In this document: positions 1 through 7,788 of the stretch, piece after piece | Layout of the letters: every line of letters starts with the position of its first letter | How positions within the stretch are numbered: position 1 is the first letter of the stretch | Assembly: GCA_964354375.1 (NCBI GenBank) | Contig: CAYGZQ010000013.1 | Coordinates: 11,984 to 75,983, forward strand | Source: CAYGZQ01 sp964354375 [NCBI: uncultured Planctomycetota bacterium] | GTDB taxonomy: Bacteria; JAJVIF01; JAPKYR01 | Length of the DNA stretch: 64,000 nt | Direction of reading: 5' to 3' | Notes under the pieces: model-generated | Told to the model about the DNA's origin: nothing | The model's input: the letters and a program-made list of their open reading frames with translations, nothing else | The model's database searches: none | Translations under genes and position numbers: made by a program

Positions 1-33
1 GCCCTGGATAGGAATCTGCCGGTCAACACGAAA

Positions 34-525
34 ATGAGAGCAACAAAGACACTGATGACGGCGATGCTGGCGGCCTTCGCGATCGCAGCGATGCCGTCTC
101 CCGCGCACGCTCAGGACCTGGGGCTGATGCCCTCGAGCCTGGGACGGTTCTCGGTCGGCGCCGGAGCGTACCAGGCTCCCGGTGGCGAAAAGAGCTCCAG
201 CGGGGTGTATGGCCTGGCCAGGTTTGAAATATCCCAATTCGAATTTGAAATCGATTATGGTCTGTCCGATCAGGATTTCTTTCTCGGAGCCGCAGATTAC
301 CTCTACTACATACCGATGGCTCAGGGCATCACCGGTACGGAGGCGGCGATAGGGGGTGGGATTACGTTTGTGAATGACGATCCCTCGCTTGATGAGTCGA
401 AATTCGGCCCGAACCTCCTGGCGCAGATTCGATTCATGGATTCGTATGCCGTCCAGCTTCGCCATGACTTCCTCGGCGGCAGCGCCAACCTGTGGACCTT
501 CGGGCTGAGCTATTCATTCAACTGA
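34..525 (+). CDS. Small outer-membrane beta-barrel-like protein
   Basis: Encodes 163 residues. Residues 1-26 form a clear signal peptide with Ala-His-Ala before the likely cleavage site. The mature part has alternating polar/hydrophobic stretches (around residues 62-75, 128-145 and the C-terminus) and ends in an aromatic-rich strand, Leu-Ser-Tyr-Ser-Phe-Asn, as in small outer-membrane barrels. The reading frame is open to the left edge of the window, but the signal peptide fixes ATG 34 as the natural start; no strong ribosome binding site is visible. A role as a small porin or structural barrel is inferred from shape only; I do not recognise the family. The TolC-like gene follows on the same strand after a hairpin. 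Confidence 0.65.
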   Translation: MRATKTLMTAMLAAFAIAAMPSPAHAQDLGLMPSSLGRFSVGAGAYQAPGGEKSSSGVYGLARFEISQFEFEIDYGLSDQDFFLGAADYLYYIPMAQGITGTEAAIGGGITFVNDDPSLDESKFGPNLLAQIRFMDSYAVQLRHDFLGGSANLWTFGLSYSFN

Positions 526-589
526 GTGAGACGGAAAAGACGCAAGCCTCCTTTCCTGAATAAAGTCCACCCACCCTCATCCTCCTCCC

Positions 590-615
590 GACGACCCGCC
601 CACCGGCGGGTCGTC
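590..615 (+). terminator. Hairpin after the beta-barrel gene
   Basis: A perfect 11-bp stem (GACGACCCGCC with its complement) closes a 4-base CACC loop, 65 bases after the stop codon. There is no T-run behind it, so it is either a weak terminator or a 3' stabilising stem. Confidence 0.4.
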
Positions 616-621
616 GACTAT

Positions 622-648
622 GTAGCATGCGCATCTTGCGCATGCTAC
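622..648. repeat. Palindromic repeat family R1, copy A
   Basis: A perfect palindrome with 12-base arms (GTAGCATGCGCA and its complement) around TCT. The same core recurs near 14009, 17667, 32463 and 43771. It lies 32 bases upstream of a promoter-like TGGTATACT and is not coding: it would add a spurious arginine- and methionine-rich extension to the next gene. Confidence 0.75.
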
Positions 649-679
649 GTTCGATGCGCATGCAGCGGTTTTGGCAAGC

Positions 680-688
680 TGGTATACT
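680..688 (+). promoter_or_regulatory. Extended -10 promoter element for the TolC-like gene
   Basis: The sequence TGGTATACT matches an extended -10 box (TGn then TATACT) and lies 50 bases before the start at 738. No convincing -35 box is seen. The same TGnTATAMT pattern precedes several other genes in this window. Confidence 0.45.
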
Positions 689-737
689 TCCCGCGGATTC
701 CGGGCAATGGGGAGTATTCCGACCGGGAGGATGCCGG

Positions 738-2228
738 ATGGTCGAGACGCGAAATCTGAAAAAGCCGGGGAAAGCCGTCCTGATAGTCAATATCCTTGCG
801 GTGTTTCTGTTGATTCCCGCATTCCTTGTATCCACCGCGAGAGCGGATGAGCAGGAGTCCGGCTCGACGACTGGCCAGATACCGGCGGGATTCGGCGGTG
901 TCGAGCTGTCGGCGCAGCCGGGGAGTGTGTCCTCCGACCTGCTTCAGGGAGAAGCCGGGATTCCGCAGACGCTTACGATGGAATCGGCTGTGGAATGGGC
1001 GCTTGGGCATAACAGGGAGATTGCCCGACTGACGCTGGAGATCGATGCTGCCCAGGCTGCGGTGCGCGGAAGCCGACTTCTGTACATGCCCTCGCTCGAC
1101 ATCGGGGGCAGGTCGATGAGCGTAGGCCCTGCCGGTACGGTTGAAATCCCCGTACCTCTCGGGGGGAACCCGATAGAGATCCAGACGAGCACCACGGACG
1201 TAACCAACACGATTTCGATGACCTTGTCGCAGCCGGTGTACACATTCGGCTCGTTCTCGCTTGCCGGGAGGGCCGCGAGTCTGGGTCTGGACCAGGCGCG
1301 CCTGAATCTGGCCAGAGCTCGGCAGACGGTGAGAAACGACACAGAGGAAGCGTTTTTGAGAGCCGCGCTGGCGCAGGCGATGGTGGGGGTGAGGGAGCAG
1401 GCCGTCGCCACGGCCGAGGAGCGGCTAAGGATCGCGCAGGTGAGGTTCGACGCCGGGGAGGCGGCGCGATTCGAGGTCCTGAGGGCCGAGGTGGGGGTCG
1501 CGACGTCGCGTCAGGACCTCCTCCAGGCGCAGACATTGTCGGAGCTCGCCATGAGCGTTCTGGTACAGAAAATGGGTTTGCCGACCGGCACGACGATCAA
1601 TATCGAGCCCCCGGACGCGGAAGAAGTGGACGCGGTCGCGCCCGGATTCACCCTCGATGAGGCATGGCAGACCGCCCTTGACAACAGAATGGATTTAAAG
1701 GCGCTGGAGCTCGCGGTGGAGCTGTCGGAAGTCGGCGCGCTTTCTCAGCGGAACCGTCCGATGCTCGCGTTCCAGGGAAACTACTCGAGGTCCGATCGGG
1801 CGTCGATGTTCACCAACAAGGAGAGCTGGAGCGTCATATTGAATTTCACATATCGGTTCTACGATTTCGGTCGATCGCGCGCGTCCATGGAGGAAGGCTG
1901 GGCGAAGAGGGATGCACTGAGGGCACAGGTTGAGGACATTCGGACCCTTGTCGGGCTGGAGGTGGAGAGCGCGTACAAGTCGCTGATGACCTCGCTCGAG
2001 AGGATCGAGGTGGCGCGAGCGACATTGGAATCGGCGCGAGAGGCTGTGCGAATCGCGGAGTTGGGCTACTCGGAGGGCGTGATCACCTACATTGACTACC
2101 AGGATGCGGACCTGGGATACCGTCAGGCGGAGACGCTCCATCTGCAGGCGGTGTACGAATACCTGACGGCGGTCAGCGGGCTGAGGGCTGCAATGGGGGT
2201 AGATGATTTTCCGATGCAGGCGCAGTGA
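738..2228 (+). CDS. TolC-family outer-membrane efflux/secretion factor
   Basis: Encodes 496 residues, a usual length for TolC/OEP proteins, which form trimeric outer-membrane channels for efflux pumps and type I secretion. A signal peptide covers residues 1-35, ending Ser-Thr-Ala-Arg-Ala. Two internal repeats are visible, each with an Asp/Tyr-x-Phe-Gly strand motif (SQPVYTFGS in the first half, YRFYDFGRS in the second) followed by long helices rich in Ala, Glu and Arg, as expected for paired OEP domains. ATG 738 is chosen because GGGAGG lies 7 bases upstream; a longer frame from 627 runs through a palindromic repeat and is rejected. No inner-membrane pump or adaptor gene is adjacent, so the partner must lie elsewhere. 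Confidence 0.88.
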   Translation: MVETRNLKKPGKAVLIVNILAVFLLIPAFLVSTARADEQESGSTTGQIPAGFGGVELSAQPGSVSSDLLQGEAGIPQTLTMESAVEWALGHNREIARLTLEIDAAQAAVRGSRLLYMPSLDIGGRSMSVGPAGTVEIPVPLGGNPIEIQTSTTDVTNTISMTLSQPVYTFGSFSLAGRAASLGLDQARLNLARARQTVRNDTEEAFLRAALAQAMVGVREQAVATAEERLRIAQVRFDAGEAARFEVLRAEVGVATSRQDLLQAQTLSELAMSVLVQKMGLPTGTTINIEPPDAEEVDAVAPGFTLDEAWQTALDNRMDLKALELAVELSEVGALSQRNRPMLAFQGNYSRSDRASMFTNKESWSVILNFTYRFYDFGRSRASMEEGWAKRDALRAQVEDIRTLVGLEVESAYKSLMTSLERIEVARATLESAREAVRIAELGYSEGVITYIDYQDADLGYRQAETLHLQAVYEYLTAVSGLRAAMGVDDFPMQAQ

Positions 2229-2242
2229 GGCGAGCGCGGTCG

Positions 2243-2258
2243 ACCCGCCTCGGCGGGT
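2243..2258 (+). terminator. Short GC hairpin after the TolC-like gene
   Basis: ACCCGCC and GGCGGGT face each other across TC; a realistic fold is a 4-5 bp stem with a short loop. Only two T follow, so termination would be weak. The stem sequence resembles the hairpin at 590-615. Confidence 0.3.
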
Positions 2259-2288
2259 TGCATCGTACGCGAAACAGTGCTATAAATC

Positions 2289-2297
2289 TGCTATAAT
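2289..2297 (+). promoter_or_regulatory. Extended -10 promoter element for GFDV lipoprotein 1
   Basis: TGCTATAAT is a perfect extended -10 (TGn plus consensus TATAAT), 77 bases before ATG 2375. No clear -35 hexamer is present at 16-18 bases upstream. Confidence 0.5.
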
Positions 2298-2374
2298 TTG
2301 ATGTAAGAGCGATTTCGGGTGTGGTCTGGAGAGGCCCGGGCGGGTTGATCATTCCTTTGGAGGTTCGTTCCGGA

Positions 2375-5095
2375 ATGCGAAACGTTATCTTGGTGGTCAT
2401 CATGGCGCTCGTGCTCGGTTGCGCGAACAGCCAATCGCCGGTGGCGCCGGACGGAAAGGACACGGGGGGAACCACCGGTCCTCAGAAGACGGCTCAGATC
2501 CCAGGCAAGGCTTTGTGGGGCATTTTCGAGGTGACGCTGGATCCGATCGCCGAGACGGCGACAATTGTCCTCCTCAGGACCGCCGCGTTCAAGGCCAACG
2601 TGACCCAGTTTCTTCAGCCCCCTTTGGGGAAGCCCAACTATGTCAGCTTCGGTAATCTGGATTTCTCGGATTTCAGCTCCGAAGGGATAGTGAGGCTGCA
2701 GGTGGGTGTGACGCATCCGTTTCCCGGGCTGAACCAGTATCGCGGGTTCGACGTGCTGGGCGTGTTCATGTCGGATGCGTCGTTCGCCAGCCAGTCCGAA
2801 CCCGGCGCGATTCTGCCCAGGCAGGACGGGTCGGAGGCCAGGCTTCTCAATGCCGACGGGTACACTCGCTGGTTCAATCCCGGCGAGTTCCCGGCCAAAA
2901 CCATCTTCGGGTTCGTACCCGGCATCTACGGGTCGCCCGGTTTCACGCCGGACGCGACAGTGAACGGATACAAGTATTTCTGCGACGGTCTCGCTGCGGA
3001 TGAAGACTTGGTGACCTTCTTCACCGACCCCGGCAATCTCGCGAATCGCGGCAGCTTTACGCCCGGGACGGTGAACAAGCGCGACTATGAAATCCAGTTC
3101 CCGAATCGCCTGAGCCCGCTCAAATACCAGTACGCCATCCTGGCGAGCTGGGAGCAGCCGTCGAACCCTCACAATCCGACGCTGGATGACTTCTCTCTTG
3201 CTGCTAACCAGGGCGAGCCGTTCCTGCTTATGGCGGATACTTCCGCCTCGACGGTGTACTACGAGAGTCCCGATAACAACGGAGGGACACTGCACATAGA
3301 GCTGACGGTTTATGACTGGCAGGCTCTGGCGGGCGAGGGCGGCGGGATACCGGTGGATCAGCAGATCGACGGATGGTGGATCGAGAGCTTTTTCGATGTG
3401 TTCCTCAGCCCGCAGGATGTACTCCCGGGCGCGACCGTGGCGGTTGATGGACCTGCATCGAGCACATTCACTGTGGACATAGCGGATGTGAATCCGACTC
3501 ATGCCGGCGATGAGTGGCTGATACTGGCTGTCGAGAGCGCCGACCCGAGCTCATATGATCAGGGATTCGGTGCGCCTGCGTCGGACGGCAGGCTGGCTGC
3601 GTACCTCGTCACGAAAGTGACGGTATCGCCGGAGAATCCGATGAACCAGGCGCCCAGCGTGGGGAACATCACGGGCGAGACGAATCCGTGGGAAATAGAC
3701 TCGGAAGAGTACACCATTACCGCCCTCGACCCTGAGGGAGATCAGCTTCATTACGAGTGGAGCCTTGTTGTCGACGGCGCCGCTATTGTATGGGGCAATG
3801 TCGGGTCCGATACGGACGCCGTCACGATCGACTGGAGCGACTACGGTCCGGGGGACTACGATCTGCACTGCCGCGTGAAGGACGATTTCAACGCCTGGCA
3901 GCTCGCAGCGAATGATCCGCTCGACATAGCGGTGAAGGAGCTCAGCATCACGTGCGGCAACGGGGTGTTCGGGTATAACGACTACGCCTACACGCAGTGC
4001 CAGCAGGTGGAGAGCGTCTTCCTGTCGGACGGCACGGCGATAAGCGAGTACGGGTACAGCTCTATGTCGAGGGAGTTCGAGGTAATGAAGGTGTACTACG
4101 GGTGGCATCAGCCTGGGTACTGCGGACAGACGAACTACGAGGATCCATGCGACGACACCTGGTGCGAGCTGTACAGCGACCTGTATTTCCCAAGCACAGA
4201 TCCGACAAACCGCACGATACACATGGATTGCGACATGGCCGGGACCTATGGGTCCGGCCAGGAGACCAACGATGTCGTGGCATTCGTGATGTTGCAGCAA
4301 CCGAACATTCTGAGATTCCTGCACGGCTTCAATACCTCCAGTCATTCGGCTGCGACGGAGTATCCGAGCAAGACGCTCCCATCGGGCACGGTGACAGCGA
4401 TGGACTTCGACGAGGCCGGCGACCTCTGGGTGCTCTCGTCGAACGGAAATACCTACGAGCTTACGAAGTCATCGACATACGACATGGGCAGTCTGAAATT
4501 CACCGTGGACATGTCGGAGTTGGCGCCGACCGGGACGAAAGTGTTCGACTGGGCGATCAGCTACCTGAACGGGGATTTCTACGTATTCACCGACGAGACG
4601 ACGGGCGGAACGCTTCACAGGGTCTCCGGGACGAACGGGGCTATCGTCGACACGGTGCACAATGCGCTCGATGCAGGCATCAGCAACCCTGACTACGGGC
4701 TTGGGACGACCGGCGCGAGGGCCGATGTTGAGATCGATCACCGGATAATGACCGGCGAGAATCCGCTGGCTGAGAACTGCCGCTTGGTGATAGGCGGAGG
4801 TCCCGGCGGGACCGGCAAGGCAGTGATGTTCGCGCGGTACGATCAGGCGCTGAACCTGCTCAGCACGTGGGACAACAACCAGCTCGGCGGCGGGACCTGC
4901 TACAACTACGCCAGCACCAGCGGCGGAAGGTTCATAATCTTCGATCCCGTGGAGCACGAGGACAACCCAGCCACTATCGTGGACGAGGAGGAATGCCGTC
5001 ACACGATGTGGGTCGGCGATGCCGGCACCGGCGCAGGCAACCTGATCTGGGCCGACAGCTGCCGCCCCATCCCGGACGATTGGGACGGGAACTGA
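2375..5095 (+). CDS. GFDV-family lipoprotein 1 (PKD-like and propeller-like tail)
   Basis: Encodes 906 residues. The signal peptide ends in a lipobox, Leu-Val-Leu-Gly before Cys16, so the protein is predicted to be lipid-anchored. The GFDV domain spans about residues 45-316: LWGIFEV, VTHPFPG, then YRGFDVLG, NADGYTRWFN, ILASWEQP and finally VYDWQ. A PKD/cadherin-like segment follows near residues 425-520 (TALDPEGDQLHYEWS). The last ~380 residues contain WVLSSNGNTYELTK-type strands suggesting a beta-propeller. ATG 2375 has TTGGAGG upstream and begins the lipoprotein signal; an upstream in-frame GTG-type start is less likely. Its stop overlaps an ATG of the next frame (TGATG at 5093), so it is likely co-transcribed with lipoprotein 2. 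Closest sister by eye is the gene at 34277-37075. Function unknown. Confidence 0.85.
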   Translation: MRNVILVVIMALVLGCANSQSPVAPDGKDTGGTTGPQKTAQIPGKALWGIFEVTLDPIAETATIVLLRTAAFKANVTQFLQPPLGKPNYVSFGNLDFSDFSSEGIVRLQVGVTHPFPGLNQYRGFDVLGVFMSDASFASQSEPGAILPRQDGSEARLLNADGYTRWFNPGEFPAKTIFGFVPGIYGSPGFTPDATVNGYKYFCDGLAADEDLVTFFTDPGNLANRGSFTPGTVNKRDYEIQFPNRLSPLKYQYAILASWEQPSNPHNPTLDDFSLAANQGEPFLLMADTSASTVYYESPDNNGGTLHIELTVYDWQALAGEGGGIPVDQQIDGWWIESFFDVFLSPQDVLPGATVAVDGPASSTFTVDIADVNPTHAGDEWLILAVESADPSSYDQGFGAPASDGRLAAYLVTKVTVSPENPMNQAPSVGNITGETNPWEIDSEEYTITALDPEGDQLHYEWSLVVDGAAIVWGNVGSDTDAVTIDWSDYGPGDYDLHCRVKDDFNAWQLAANDPLDIAVKELSITCGNGVFGYNDYAYTQCQQVESVFLSDGTAISEYGYSSMSREFEVMKVYYGWHQPGYCGQTNYEDPCDDTWCELYSDLYFPSTDPTNRTIHMDCDMAGTYGSGQETNDVVAFVMLQQPNILRFLHGFNTSSHSAATEYPSKTLPSGTVTAMDFDEAGDLWVLSSNGNTYELTKSSTYDMGSLKFTVDMSELAPTGTKVFDWAISYLNGDFYVFTDETTGGTLHRVSGTNGAIVDTVHNALDAGISNPDYGLGTTGARADVEIDHRIMTGENPLAENCRLVIGGGPGGTGKAVMFARYDQALNLLSTWDNNQLGGGTCYNYASTSGGRFIIFDPVEHEDNPATIVDEEECRHTMWVGDAGTGAGNLIWADSCRPIPDDWDGN

Positions 5096-5124
5096 TGGAA
5101 CGATCAGCCGGGAGTGAGAAGCAG

Positions 5125-7707
5125 ATGAAACTGAGAACCCTGGCAATATGCGCGCTCGTTCTGGGCGCGTTTGCCTGTTCAAGAGGTGCCGTACCGACGG
5201 CGCCGGGGATGAGTCCCGGAAAATCCGACATGCAGGCGAGCATCGGGCTCGACACGCCGGGACGTGCGCTGTTCGGGGTCTGGATGATGGAAGTGTCGTC
5301 GGATCACACTGGGGTGAACGCAGTGTCTGTCAGACTTGGGGAGGGACATTTCAACGTTCGGACGTTTCTGGAAAACGGACCGTGCGCGACCTGTCTTTCG
5401 GTTGTGGGAGTGCACCCGCAGGGGAACGGCGTGCTGGATGTGGACGTGCGGCTCACGCATCCGTTCATCGGGCAGGACAGGTTCACCGGTTTCGATGTGC
5501 GGGGCACGGTGATCTTCCCCGCGACGTCGTACTGGCCCGCGAACGGGCTTTCATGGAGTCGAGCTGCGGACGGCGGCGGCGAGCTTCTCAATCCCGACGG
5601 ATGGACGACATTGTTCAATCCCGTCGATTTCGAGCAGAATCCCGGGGACCCGGCCATCCTGACGTACCAGAAGGGTACGTTCGCGACGGTGCTGGAGAAC
5701 GCATCTTCGCTGAATGCGTACAGGGCGTTTTACGTGGAACCGGACCGCCGTCCGTTCTACACGAGCGATGCGATCACGAAGACATATTCCATCAAACTGC
5801 CCGCCGGACCGTTCAGGTTCGGGTATGTTGTGGATGCGAGCTGGGCTAAGCCCGATCCGAATCCGCCGGTGAATGTTCCCGAGGATTTTCCGATTGAGGC
5901 GAATTGCCGGGAGGCGTACCGGTTAAGCGCGCATGTGGAGGAAGGTCTGAACGTGTCGGGCGGGATCGCCACGTGCGAGATCGACGTGTACGACTGGCAG
6001 GGAACATCAACCGTCTCGCTTGTCGCGGTCGAGGCGCCCGATTTGTTCGACGGGACGGCGGCCGCGAGCCTGAAGACCGACTTCGGAACCATCAGCCGCT
6101 GGGAGGCGCAGATTCAAAACGACAAGGTGGATTTGATAGACGACTACCCGGTGCTGGTGAGGGTCGACGACGCGACCGAGGATGAATTCCTGGGTCCCAT
6201 GTCGGCATTCAGGGTTATCATGGCGCACGTGGGTCCTGCGTCCCAGTATCCGGACGGGATTTATGTCGACAGGGACTACCCTGGCCTCGCGGGCGGATTT
6301 CCCGAGATCGGCACGCCGGACGCTCCATTCACCCAGATCAACTCGGCGATCCTTGTGGCAAACGCCGACCAGGAGATCTTCATCGACCCGTCGCCGGAAC
6401 CGTACAACGAGCAGGTCAGCCTTCATAGCGAACGATACCTTCTGGGCTGGAACTGGCGGGACGATGGGGACAGCGGTCAACCCGTGGTGGAGGCGATGGA
6501 TTTCGGCAGCAGCATTTACGGGATAGCGGTGAGCGACGTGACTCTGGACAATCTCGAGGTGCGTCCGGGCGGCGACCTCGAGGAGGAGTTCCTGTACGGG
6601 ATATTCTTCGATTACTCGGACCCGTATGCGCACCAGAAGGACGTGACGGTGAAGAACTGCACGTTCACCGGCGACCGTGTCCACACCGGAAACGAGACGG
6701 GAGACGAGATTGTCTGCTGCCAGGTGTACCTGACTGACAACTTCACTTTCGAGGACAACCTGATAACCGATTGCCACGTGGGCAGCGACCAGGGGGGATA
6801 TTTCGGGGGACTCCACGTGGACGTGTGCGACGGGGTCAAGGTGAGGGGAAACGTGATCACGCAGTGCACCTTCAGGAATAGCTTCCTTGGAATGCACATA
6901 TGGTATTCCGACCTTCCAGTGCTTGTGGAGGACAACGAGGTAAGCTGGATGAACAATTCGGATACTCCGACCGGATTTACAATCGGCTGGGCGATCAATG
7001 TCATCGGCTACTCGGACGTGACGGTGCGGCACAACACGGTCCACGACCTCGGCGGACCGGGTCACAGGCTCGAAACGGTGGGCCTGTTCTTCCGATGCGT
7101 CGGCGACACCACATACTACAACTGGAGCATCGAGAATAATCTCATCTACAACCTCTACTCGCAGGATGCAGCGAATACGACGAACTCTGCGGACTGCCGC
7201 GGCATCATGTTCAGGATGAACAACTACAACAACCTTGACGGGCTCAGAATAGCGAACAATACGCTTGTCGGGCTGACATCGGGCGAGTACGTGCACGGCC
7301 TGAGTTTCGACATCGGGTCCGGGAATCTCCTCTACAACTACGCCATCGAGAACAACATCGTCAAGGGCCTGACCGGCCCGGCGCAGCCGGACGATTACGA
7401 GACTTCGGCGGCGGTCTATGCCTACTGGCCGGACGATGATCTCCTGATCGAGTACACGCTTTTCGACGACATCGTCCTTCCCGATCCCATGTTCTATGGT
7501 GTGGATGAGGGCACGGGGAATATCTTCGATCAGGATCCGGTGTTCGACCCGGCGTGGCATTTCCCGATCGGCTCTCCTGCTCAGCTTGGGAATCCGACAT
7601 TCCTCGATTTCGACGATCCCGGACCGCCGTCCGGCGACCCGGATGATCCGGATCCCGACACGCGATCCAGAATGGGCGCCTATGGGGGTCCGGGGGGCGA
7701 CTGGTAG
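5125..7707 (+). CDS. GFDV-family lipoprotein 2 with C-terminal parallel beta-helix
   Basis: Encodes 860 residues. The lipobox is Leu-Gly-Ala-Phe-Ala before the Cys at residue 18. The GFDV domain (about residues 48-292) shows LFGVW, a CATCL pair of cysteines, LTHPF, FTGFDVRG, NPDGWTTLFNP, VDASWAKP and VYDWQG. From about residue 375 the sequence becomes a right-handed parallel beta-helix: IYVDRDYPGL opening, repeated Asn-Asn turns (VKNCTFTG, VRGNVITQC, IENNLIYNL, IANNTLVG) and an MGAYGGP ending typical of secreted beta-helix proteins. Such helices bind or cleave polysaccharides in known families, but no catalytic residues can be assigned here. ATG 5125 is preferred (GGGAG upstream); another ATG at 5095 overlaps the stop of lipoprotein 1. 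Sister of the gene at 44760. Confidence 0.85.
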   Translation: MKLRTLAICALVLGAFACSRGAVPTAPGMSPGKSDMQASIGLDTPGRALFGVWMMEVSSDHTGVNAVSVRLGEGHFNVRTFLENGPCATCLSVVGVHPQGNGVLDVDVRLTHPFIGQDRFTGFDVRGTVIFPATSYWPANGLSWSRAADGGGELLNPDGWTTLFNPVDFEQNPGDPAILTYQKGTFATVLENASSLNAYRAFYVEPDRRPFYTSDAITKTYSIKLPAGPFRFGYVVDASWAKPDPNPPVNVPEDFPIEANCREAYRLSAHVEEGLNVSGGIATCEIDVYDWQGTSTVSLVAVEAPDLFDGTAAASLKTDFGTISRWEAQIQNDKVDLIDDYPVLVRVDDATEDEFLGPMSAFRVIMAHVGPASQYPDGIYVDRDYPGLAGGFPEIGTPDAPFTQINSAILVANADQEIFIDPSPEPYNEQVSLHSERYLLGWNWRDDGDSGQPVVEAMDFGSSIYGIAVSDVTLDNLEVRPGGDLEEEFLYGIFFDYSDPYAHQKDVTVKNCTFTGDRVHTGNETGDEIVCCQVYLTDNFTFEDNLITDCHVGSDQGGYFGGLHVDVCDGVKVRGNVITQCTFRNSFLGMHIWYSDLPVLVEDNEVSWMNNSDTPTGFTIGWAINVIGYSDVTVRHNTVHDLGGPGHRLETVGLFFRCVGDTTYYNWSIENNLIYNLYSQDAANTTNSADCRGIMFRMNNYNNLDGLRIANNTLVGLTSGEYVHGLSFDIGSGNLLYNYAIENNIVKGLTGPAQPDDYETSAAVYAYWPDDDLLIEYTLFDDIVLPDPMFYGVDEGTGNIFDQDPVFDPAWHFPIGSPAQLGNPTFLDFDDPGPPSGDPDDPDPDTRSRMGAYGGPGGDW

Positions 7708-7728
7708 GTTAATTCCCGGTGCGGCTTG

Positions 7729-7737
7729 TGCTATAAT
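7729..7737 (+). promoter_or_regulatory. Extended -10 promoter element for GFDV lipoprotein 3
   Basis: TGCTATAAT, identical to the element at 2289-2297, lies 52 bases before ATG 7789. This suggests lipoprotein 3 has its own promoter separate from lipoproteins 1-2. Confidence 0.5.
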
Positions 7738-7788
7738 TCAACATGATCCGTATGATCCATCAATAAAGGCGGCAAAAGGGGTACAGGA

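Noticed and set aside
627-737. N-terminal extension of the TolC-like protein
   Set aside because: It is a translation of the palindromic repeat and promoter region; the ribosome binding site and signal peptide support ATG 738.
6007-7560. Long minus-strand frame opposite the beta-helix of GFDV lipoprotein 2 (similar ones opposite 26047, 44760 and 2375)
   Set aside because: These are Arg/Val/His-rich mirror frames with no start signals; the plus-strand proteins have clear domains and lipoboxes.
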